10,656 nt of DNA from an uncultured Kiritimatiellota bacterium (GTDB taxonomy: Bacteria; Verrucomicrobiota; Kiritimatiellia; RFP12; UBA1067): NCBI GenBank assembly GCA_934635045.1, contig CAKTZA010000093.1:1-10656 (forward strand). Direction: 5' to 3'. The notes beneath the pieces were generated by a model, which worked only from the letters and a program-made list of their open reading frames with translations, was not told the DNA's origin and made no database searches. How positions within the stretch are numbered: position 1 is the stretch's first letter; each line of letters opens with the position of its first letter. Shown here one piece after another: positions 1 through 5,261 of this stretch. Position numbers and translations under genes: made by a program.

Positions 1-109
1 ACGGCAAAATCGATGAAAACCGCGCGAGGCCTCGCGAGGGTTCGGTAGCCATTTCCAAAACCGGGGATAATCCAGTTGTGCCATGCTATTGCGCCGTTTC
101 GAGTGGATA
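1..109. other. Left-edge non-coding stretch with a 14-bp palindrome
   Basis: No convincing gene is seen here. Frame 1 is open from the left edge to a TAG at 46-48 and could be the last 15 codons of an upstream gene, but the fragment has no recognisable motif. Bases 23-36 form a perfect 14-bp palindrome (CGCGAGG/CCTCGCG). It has no T-tract after it, so it is not a standard terminator. The frame of the downstream ATPase body is also open from base 3, but the residues encoded there do not resemble the family, so I treat that as chance. Confidence 0.35.
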
Positions 110-118
110 TGATATAAT
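110..118 (+). promoter_or_regulatory. Extended -10 promoter (TGATATAAT)
   Basis: TGATATAAT is a perfect TGnTATAAT extended -10 element. A weak -35 candidate, TTGCGC, lies at 89-94. The expected start of transcription is around 125, next to the ATG at 127, so the original message would have been leaderless or nearly so. It appears to be the original promoter of the now-broken ATPase gene. Confidence 0.6.
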
Positions 119-136
119 TTCTCTCAATGAGAGAAA
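118..136. repeat. 19-bp palindrome overlapping the promoter and old start codon
   Basis: TTTCTCTCA and TGAGAGAAA are perfect 9-bp inverted arms around a single central A at 127. The left arm begins at the last base of the -10 box, and the right arm contains the TG of the ATG at 127-129. It covers the likely start of transcription, so it could be an operator or, less likely, an RNA hairpin. No regulator for it is visible in the window. Confidence 0.5.
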
Positions 137-1004
137 TGAATCCATTTGTCATCCACGCCTCGACAAGGCCCTGCAGATCGCGACGGGATTTTTCAAGAGC
201 TTTCGTCCGAACCTGACGGTGGATGCCGTGACGGGCGCGCCGACCCTTTCATTCGGCTTGCAAGCCCTGCCGGTCGAAACGACGCTGAAAGAATGCTTCA
301 ACTACCTTTCGGCAAAAGGTCCCTGTGTCGTCGCGCTGGACGAATTTCAGCAAATCGCAAACTATCCGGAAACGGGAACGGAGGCTCTGCTGCGCGCGTC
401 TGTTCAGCAGTTGCCTGAAACGCGGTTCATCTTTGCGGGTTCGCGCCATCACCTGATGACGGAGATGTTCGCGTCCGCAAAGCGTCCGTTCTACAATTCC
501 ACGCAGACCCTGCCGCTTGGACGCATTGACCCTGAGCTGTATTTCCCGTTCGCGCGACGGCATATGGCGGATGCGGGAATCGAACTGACGCGAGACGTCT
601 TTGACCTCATTTACACGATGTTTGACGGCGTGACCTGGAATGTTCAAGTCATGCTCAACCGGCTTTACGAGCGACGTCAGGCCGAGCGGACAGACGTGCA
701 GACGGTCGTTTCCGAACTTCTTCAGGAAAAGAGCTGGGAATATGCGGCGTTGCTCAAGAGCCTGCCGGCAGGGGTGGTGCGGCTCTTGAAGGCCGTGGCA
801 CGGGCGCGTTGCGTCAAGGAGCCGACATCGGCGGCGTTTCTGTCTGAGAATGCGCTTCGTGGGGCGTCCAGCGTTCGCCTCTCGGCGCGGAAAGCGCTTG
901 AAGACGAGCTTCTCTACGCAAGCGATGAGGGGTTGGTTGTCTACGACCGTCTCTTCGCCATTTGGCTGTCGCGTCTTCCGTAGCCCCATCTCCGTCGGCA
1001 ATTT

Positions 1005-1013
1005 TGCTATAAT
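1005..1013 (+). promoter_or_regulatory. Extended -10 promoter of the metal ATPase gene (TGCTATAAT)
   Basis: TGCTATAAT is a perfect TGnTATAAT motif 36 bases before the ATG at 1050. No -35 box is evident, which is normal for extended -10 promoters. Transcription would start near 1020, inside the inverted repeat at 1016-1040. Confidence 0.65.
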
Positions 1014-1015
1014 TT

Positions 1016-1040
1016 CCCTCCGTGTGATTTCACAGGAGGG
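1016..1040. repeat. Inverted repeat covering the start of transcription and the Shine-Dalgarno site
   Basis: CCCTCC (1016-1021) is complementary to GGAGGG (1035-1040). Inside these, TGTGA-TT-TCACA (1023-1034) is a perfect 12-bp palindrome, and only G1022 is unpaired. GGAGGG is part of the ribosome binding site for the ATG at 1050. The -10 box ends at 1013, so part of the left arm may not be transcribed. That favours a DNA operator over an RNA hairpin, unless transcription starts further upstream. Confidence 0.55.
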
Positions 1041-1049
1041 ATTGTCATC

Positions 1050-3263
1050 ATGTCATTCCATTCGTCGCGAGCGCCTTTGCTCAAATGCCAGTTCGCGCAC
1101 CGGATTCCGGGGCGCGTGCGTCTCGTCTGCCGTGCCGTGCGCTACCTGTCGGCCGAGCAGACCGACCTCGAAAACCACTTCTCCCAGCTGCGCGGTGTCC
1201 GCTCGCAGCGCATGAACTGCGCCGCGTCGAGCGTCGTTCTCACCTATGATCTGGACGTGACGGGCGACGAGGAACTGCTGGAGTCCGTCGAGAGCCTGAT
1301 CCAGATCCACTCGCTGAGCGCGCTGCGCAAGGCGCGCGAGGAGCGCAACCGCCTGCGCGTCCGCGAGCGCGACCTGCACGAGGAGACGCTGCCGGTCATG
1401 CTCACGCGCGCGGGCGTCGCGGGCACGCTGCTTGTCGGCTCGTGGCTCTTCAAGCGGGCCGTGCCGGCGACCCTGCTCGGGCGCGTCCTGACGCCGACGG
1501 GCTTCGGCGCGCTCACGCTCGCGCTGCCGATCTTCCGCAGCGGCCTCGGCGCGCTCGTGCGGACGTTCCTGCCGAATGCGGACACGCTGAGCGCGCTCGC
1601 GATCGTCTCCAGCGTCGCGTCGGGGCGCGCGGGGTCGGCGCTGACCGTCCTCCTGCTGCACGACCTCGCGGAATCGCTCACGGCCTACACGATGAACCAG
1701 ACGCGCAACGCCATCCGCGACATGCTGTCGGTGGACGGCGAGGAGGCGTGGCTCTCGGCGGACGGCGAGCCGGGCTCGCCGCTCCGGCGCGTCCCCGTCT
1801 CGGAGCTGCGCCCCGGCAGCCTCATCGTCGTGCACACGGGCGAGAAGATCGTCGCGGACGGCGAGGTCGTCACGGGGCGGCTCCTCGTGGACCAGTCGTC
1901 CATCACGGGCGAGTTCGGCCCCGTGCCGCGCGAGGCGGGCGGCAAGGTCTACGCCGGCACGCTCGCCGTGGACGGCACGGCCATGATCCGCGTCGAGTCC
2001 GTCGGCGAGGGCACGGCGGTCTCGCGCATCATCCGGATGGTCGAGGACGCGGAGGGCAAGAAGGCCGAGATCCAGACGTACGCCGACCGCTTCTCGTCCG
2101 CGCTCGTGCCGGTGAACATCACGCTCGCGCTCGCGGTCTTCCTCGGCACGCGCGACGTGAACCGCGCGCTGAACATGCTCGTCATCGACTACTCGTGCGG
2201 CATCCGCCTCTCGACGGCGGCGGCGCTCTCCGCCGCGATCTCGACGGCGGCCCGCAACGGCGTGCTCATCAAGGGCGGCGGCTCGCTCCAGTCGCTCACC
2301 GAGGCGGACACGCTCATCCTCGACAAGACGGGCACGCTCACGGAGGGCAAGCCGCGCGTCACGTCGATCGCGACCGTCTCGGGCGACTACTCGCGCGAGG
2401 AGGTGCTCGCGCTCGCGGCGGCGGCGGAGGAGACGAGCCGGCACCCGATGGCGAACGCGATTCTCGCGCAGCTCCAGCGCGTCGGCGGCAGGATCCCGCG
2501 CCACCAGGAGATCCACACGGTCGTCGGGCGCGGCGTCTGGACGAAGGTCGGCCGCGCGGTCGTGCGCGTCGGCTCGAAGCGCTTCCTCAACGAGGCGGGC
2601 ATCCACACGCACCCGATGCGCGAGCAGGCCTCGCGGCTCTTCGCGAACGGCGAGAGCGTCATCTACGTCGCGCGCGGCGCGGAGATCGTCGGCCTCATCG
2701 GCATCCGCGACCCGCTGCGCGAGAACATGAAGAAGGCGCTGAACCGCCTGCGCCTCGCGGGCGTGGATGACATCCTGCTGCTGACGGGCGACCAGGAGCA
2801 GCAGGCGGACGTCGTCGCGCGGCGGCTGGGGCTGGACGGCTTCGAGTCGGAGCTCATGCCGGAGGACAAGGCGAAGGTCATCCTGCGCCTGCAGGCGGGC
2901 GGCAACGGCGTCGTCATGGTCGGCGACGGCATCAACGACGCGCCGGGCCTCGCCTACGCCGACGTCGGCATCGCCCTCGGCAAGACGCGCACGGACGTCG
3001 CGATGGAGGCGGCGGACATCACGATCGCGGGCGACAACGCGATGCTGCTGCCGGCGACATACGGGCTCGCGCGGCACACGATGGACGTCATCCGCCAGAA
3101 CTTCTTCGTGTCGGTCGGCGTGAACACGGTCGGCCTCCTCCTCGGCGGGCTCGGCCTCATCCCCGTCATCGTCGGCGCGGTCGTGCACAACGCAAGCACG
3201 ATCCTCGTCGTCGGCAACTCCCTGCGCATCTTCTTCTACGACATGCAGGACACGAAAAAATGA
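1050..3263 (+). CDS. Heavy-metal-type P-type ATPase (P1B-like) with YSC membrane motif
   Basis: This is a 737-residue ATP-driven metal cation pump of the inner membrane. An N-terminal region (about 15-68) resembles a degenerate HMA-like ferredoxin fold without a CxxC metal site. Hydrophobic helices follow at about 115-205. The actuator domain contains TGEF (286-289), keeping the TGE but with Phe where Ser is usual. The phosphorylation site DKTGT is at 425-429 (Asp425), the P1B signature SRHP at 463-466, and the hinge GDGIND at 625-630. Two C-terminal helices contain a HNASTILVVGNSLR segment (713-726). The ion-path motif, normally CPC or SPC in helix 6, reads DYSCGIRLS (380-388), so copper or zinc specificity should not be assumed. 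Export is likely, but the metal is unknown. Start chosen at ATG 1050, with a strong AGGAGGG site 9 bases upstream. It has its own promoter at 1005. A small membrane-protein gene follows after 49 bases. Confidence 0.93.
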   Translation: MSFHSSRAPLLKCQFAHRIPGRVRLVCRAVRYLSAEQTDLENHFSQLRGVRSQRMNCAASSVVLTYDLDVTGDEELLESVESLIQIHSLSALRKAREERNRLRVRERDLHEETLPVMLTRAGVAGTLLVGSWLFKRAVPATLLGRVLTPTGFGALTLALPIFRSGLGALVRTFLPNADTLSALAIVSSVASGRAGSALTVLLLHDLAESLTAYTMNQTRNAIRDMLSVDGEEAWLSADGEPGSPLRRVPVSELRPGSLIVVHTGEKIVADGEVVTGRLLVDQSSITGEFGPVPREAGGKVYAGTLAVDGTAMIRVESVGEGTAVSRIIRMVEDAEGKKAEIQTYADRFSSALVPVNITLALAVFLGTRDVNRALNMLVIDYSCGIRLSTAAALSAAISTAARNGVLIKGGGSLQSLTEADTLILDKTGTLTEGKPRVTSIATVSGDYSREEVLALAAAAEETSRHPMANAILAQLQRVGGRIPRHQEIHTVVGRGVWTKVGRAVVRVGSKRFLNEAGIHTHPMREQASRLFANGESVIYVARGAEIVGLIGIRDPLRENMKKALNRLRLAGVDDILLLTGDQEQQADVVARRLGLDGFESELMPEDKAKVILRLQAGGNGVVMVGDGINDAPGLAYADVGIALGKTRTDVAMEAADITIAGDNAMLLPATYGLARHTMDVIRQNFFVSVGVNTVGLLLGGLGLIPVIVGAVVHNASTILVVGNSLRIFFYDMQDTKK

Positions 3264-3269
3264 TATACT
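3261..3269 (+). promoter_or_regulatory. Possible extended -10 promoter (TGATATACT)
   Basis: TGATATACT fits TGnTATAAT with one mismatch. It overlaps the TGA stop of the ATPase gene and lies 43 bases before the ATG at 3313. It would give the small membrane protein, the kinase and luxS transcription separate from the ATPase. A short imperfect inverted repeat (ACTA/TAGT, 3267-3279) follows directly. Confidence 0.4.
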
Positions 3270-3312
3270 ATGCCGTAGTCACATCAACCACTCAAAAGGA
3301 AAGGAATTGACA

Positions 3313-3588
3313 ATGGCAATCACAACCAATCACCTCGTCGGTGCCGCTGTCGGCGTTGGCGTTGCCGCCGCTGGTTTCTATCTTTACGCGAAGAACCGCG
3401 ACAAGGTGGACCAGTTCCTCCGCACCCACGGCATGAACGTGCCCGTGCGCGAAGACAAGCCGCTGGCGAAGATGAGCATCGAGGAGCTCGCGACGCTCAA
3501 GGAGAAGGTCGAGGACATCCTCGCCGAGCGTGAAGTCGCCGCGAAGGCGACGGCCTCGGCCGAGAAGGCGGCGCAAGCCGGCAAGTGA
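3313..3588 (+). CDS. Small one-pass membrane protein next to the metal ATPase, unknown function
   Basis: A 91-residue protein. Residues about 8-25 form one hydrophobic, glycine/alanine-rich segment (GAAVGVGVAAAG) able to pack as a glycine-zipper helix. Residues 26-53 are basic and mixed, and about 54-89 are a charged Glu/Lys/Ala-rich stretch likely to be helical. It has no His or Cys cluster at the C terminus. I do not recognise it as a named family. Its plan (short membrane anchor, then a Glu/Ala helix, about 90 residues, beside a P-type metal ATPase) resembles the mycobacterial PacL/DUF1490 partners of metal pumps, but the C-terminal metal-binding tail of those proteins is missing, so any relationship is inference. 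Start at ATG 3313 is supported by AAGGAAAGGAA at 3296-3306. An in-frame TTG at 3307 is less likely because it overlaps the ribosome-binding region. Confidence 0.8.
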   Translation: MAITTNHLVGAAVGVGVAAAGFYLYAKNRDKVDQFLRTHGMNVPVREDKPLAKMSIEELATLKEKVEDILAEREVAAKATASAEKAAQAGK

Positions 3589-3590
3589 CG

Positions 3591-4628
3591 ATGTCGAACC
3601 GCAACTATTCGCAGGAAGAGCTTCACGCGGCCCTGAGCCAGATCGGCATCACCGGCGTCACCGACGTCGCGCGCTACGGCTCAGGGCACATCAACGACAC
3701 GTTCAAGGTCGAGACCGACCGGGGCGCGCGCTTCATCCTCCAGCGGGTCAACACCGACATCTTCCCGCCGCAGCTGCTGAAGAGCAACGTGATGCGCGTG
3801 ACGCGCCACCTCAAGTCGAAGGGCGTCAAGTCGCTGGAGGTGATCGGCTACGAGAACCCGTGGCGCGTCTATGCGTTCCTGGAGGGCTACACGTCCGTCG
3901 ACCTCATCACGAACCCGGCGCAGGCCGAGCTTGCCGCCGGCGCGTTCGCGAAGTTCCAGAACGACCTCGCCGATTTGCCGCCGCCGAGGCTGGACGAGAT
4001 CATCCCGAAGTTCCACGACACGGTCGATCGGCTGCGCCTCCTGGACGCGGCGGCTGCGGCGGACGTGAAGGGCCGCAAGGCGAAGGTCGCCGCCGAGCTC
4101 GCGTTCATCGACCGGCGCCGCGAGGAGGCCGCGAAGATCGTCACGATGATGCGCTGCGGCGAGATCCCCGAGCGCGTCACGCACAACGACACGAAGATCA
4201 ACAACGTGATGCTCGCGCCGGACGGCACGAACGTCGTCATCGACCTCGACACGACGATGCCGGGCTCCGCGCTCTACGACTTCGGCGACATGGTGCGCAC
4301 GTCGTCCGCTGCCGCCGCCGAGGACGAGCGGGACCTCTCGAAGGTCTACTCGAAGAAGGAGTACTTCGAGGCGCTGGTGAAGGGCTACCTCGCGGGCGCG
4401 AAGTTCCTGACCGAGGCCGAGAAGGCGAACCTCGCGTTTTCGGGGCGGCTCATCACGCTCACGATCGGCATCCGCTTCCTGACGGACTACCTCGCGGGCG
4501 ACACGTACTTCCGCACGGCCTACGACGACCACAACCTCGTGCGCTGCCGGACGCAGCTCAAGATGGTCGAGTCGATGGAGGCGCAGGCCGACGAGTACGA
4601 GGCGATCGTGCGCCGGTATGCGAAGTGA
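3591..4628 (+). CDS. Aminoglycoside-phosphotransferase-fold sugar kinase, N-acetylhexosamine 1-kinase-like
   Basis: A 345-residue cytoplasmic kinase of the APH/choline-kinase superfamily. GSGHINDTF (30-38) is the nucleotide loop and FILQRVN (48-54) the following strand. HNDTKINN (198-205) is the catalytic loop with Asp200, and VIDLDTTMPG (216-225) followed by YDFGD (229-233) is the metal-binding segment. The H-x-DTK-x-NN and IDLDT-x-MPG-x-x-x-YDFGD pattern is characteristic of N-acetylhexosamine 1-kinases (NahK of the bifidobacterial lacto-N-biose pathway), which phosphorylate GlcNAc/GalNAc at C1. The substrate is inferred from these motifs and from the GH109 gene downstream. Start ATG 3591 lies 2 bases after the stop of the small membrane protein with no clear Shine-Dalgarno site, so translational coupling is likely. 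A GTG at 3585 overlapping that stop is an alternative. No partner phosphorylase is present in the window. Confidence 0.85.
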   Translation: MSNRNYSQEELHAALSQIGITGVTDVARYGSGHINDTFKVETDRGARFILQRVNTDIFPPQLLKSNVMRVTRHLKSKGVKSLEVIGYENPWRVYAFLEGYTSVDLITNPAQAELAAGAFAKFQNDLADLPPPRLDEIIPKFHDTVDRLRLLDAAAAADVKGRKAKVAAELAFIDRRREEAAKIVTMMRCGEIPERVTHNDTKINNVMLAPDGTNVVIDLDTTMPGSALYDFGDMVRTSSAAAAEDERDLSKVYSKKEYFEALVKGYLAGAKFLTEAEKANLAFSGRLITLTIGIRFLTDYLAGDTYFRTAYDDHNLVRCRTQLKMVESMEAQADEYEAIVRRYAK

Positions 4629-4656
4629 GAAGGGAACTGGGAACGGGGAAGAGGGA

Positions 4657-5172
4657 GTGGAACTCATTGCCAGCTTTCAAGTCGATCACACGCGGATCCG
4701 CCCCGGCATCTACGTCTCGCGCGTCGATGCCGTCGGCGGTGACAGCGTGACGACGTTCGACGTCCGCATGAAGCGGCCGAACGCGGAGCCGGCCGTGCAC
4801 CCGAACGCGCTCCACACGATCGAGCACATCGTCGCGACGTACCTGCGCAGCGATCCCGTCTGGAAAGACCGCATCGTCTACTGGGGGCCGATGGGGTGCC
4901 TCACGGGCAACTACCTGCTCGTGAAGGGGCATCCGACGCCGCAGGAGATCTGTCCGCTCGTCCTCGCCGCGTTCCGGCACTGCCGCGACTACGCGGGCGA
5001 GGTGCCCGGCACGACGGCCGAGACGTGCGGCAACTTCCGCCTGCACGACCTCGCGATGGCGAAGTGGGAGGCCGCGCAGTTCGTGGCGCGGCTGGAGAAG
5101 GCGCCCTGCTTCGACTACCCGACGGCGGCGCGCGCCGTGACGGGCGAGGGGCGGGTCTTCTACGATTCATGA
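4657..5172 (+). CDS. luxS: S-ribosylhomocysteine lyase LuxS
   Basis: LuxS splits S-ribosylhomocysteine into homocysteine and DPD, the precursor of autoinducer-2, as part of the activated methyl cycle. The 171-residue protein matches the usual family length. The metal-binding HTIEH is at 53-57 and the third ligand Cys124 lies in ETCGNFRLHDL (122-132). The catalytic-loop Cys81 lies in GPMGCLTGNY, where the family normally has GCRTG, so Leu replaces the usual Arg. I chose the GTG at 4657 because V-E-L-I-A-S-F-x-V-D-H fits the normal LuxS start and GGGGAAGAGGG precedes it. An in-frame ATG at 4618, overlapping the kinase stop, would add 13 low-complexity residues encoded by a GGGAA-rich stretch. 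Probably co-transcribed with the kinase. No mtnN/pfs gene, which would supply the substrate, is seen in the window. Confidence 0.93.
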   Translation: MELIASFQVDHTRIRPGIYVSRVDAVGGDSVTTFDVRMKRPNAEPAVHPNALHTIEHIVATYLRSDPVWKDRIVYWGPMGCLTGNYLLVKGHPTPQEICPLVLAAFRHCRDYAGEVPGTTAETCGNFRLHDLAMAKWEAAQFVARLEKAPCFDYPTAARAVTGEGRVFYDS

Positions 5173-5217
5173 CGGGGGAAGCCGTCGGCGCGGCGCGAAC
5201 GACACGGATGCGGATTT

Positions 5218-5226
5218 TGGTATAAT
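5218..5226 (+). promoter_or_regulatory. Extended -10 promoter (TGGTATAAT) of the fusion gene
   Basis: TGGTATAAT is a perfect TGnTATAAT motif 35 bases before ATG 5262, in the 89-base gap after luxS. No good -35 is visible. An inverted repeat, GGAAA/TTTCC with a 4-base spacer (5229-5242), follows directly and covers the expected start of transcription. The Shine-Dalgarno site is GGAG at 5251-5254. The promoter probably also serves folE and the genes after it, which have no clear promoter of their own. Confidence 0.65.
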
Positions 5227-5261
5227 ACGGAAACACTTTTCCTTAACTACGGAGAACACAC

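Larger units (their letters stand above)
78..983 (+). pseudogene. AAA+ ATPase (archaeal-type ATPase family) that has lost its Walker A region
   Basis: The open frame (GTG at 78, 301 codons) encodes most of an ATPase of the family often found as orphan genes in archaea and many bacteria. Visible parts are the region before Walker B (residues about 28-80), Walker B CVVALDEF (83-90), a sensor-like segment FIFAGSRHH (117-125), and a C-terminal winged-helix-like segment (about 235-301) ending YDRLFAIWL. The family needs a GxxxxGK[ST] P-loop about 50-60 residues before this body, and none exists. At 127 there is a promoter-proximal ATG giving M-R-E-M-N-P-F-V, which is how members of this family commonly start, but that frame stops at about 213 and is out of phase with the body. 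The simplest reading is an out-of-frame deletion of roughly 60-70 codons between about 150 and 156. The GTG at 78 lies upstream of the apparent promoter, so it is an artificial start. Codon use is less GC-biased than in the following genes, which suggests recent acquisition. A truncated but expressed protein cannot be excluded. Confidence 0.7.

Noticed and set aside
3..155. N-terminal extension of the ATPase frame to the left edge
   Set aside because: The frame is open, but the residues contain no P-loop or strand pattern of the family, and the promoter at 110 lies inside it.
1053..3188. Antisense open frame of about 711 codons opposite the metal ATPase
   Set aside because: It mirrors the coding strand's GC-rich third positions, is full of Arg/Asp/Ala/His runs, and lacks any family motif. 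The sense strand has a clear full-length ATPase.
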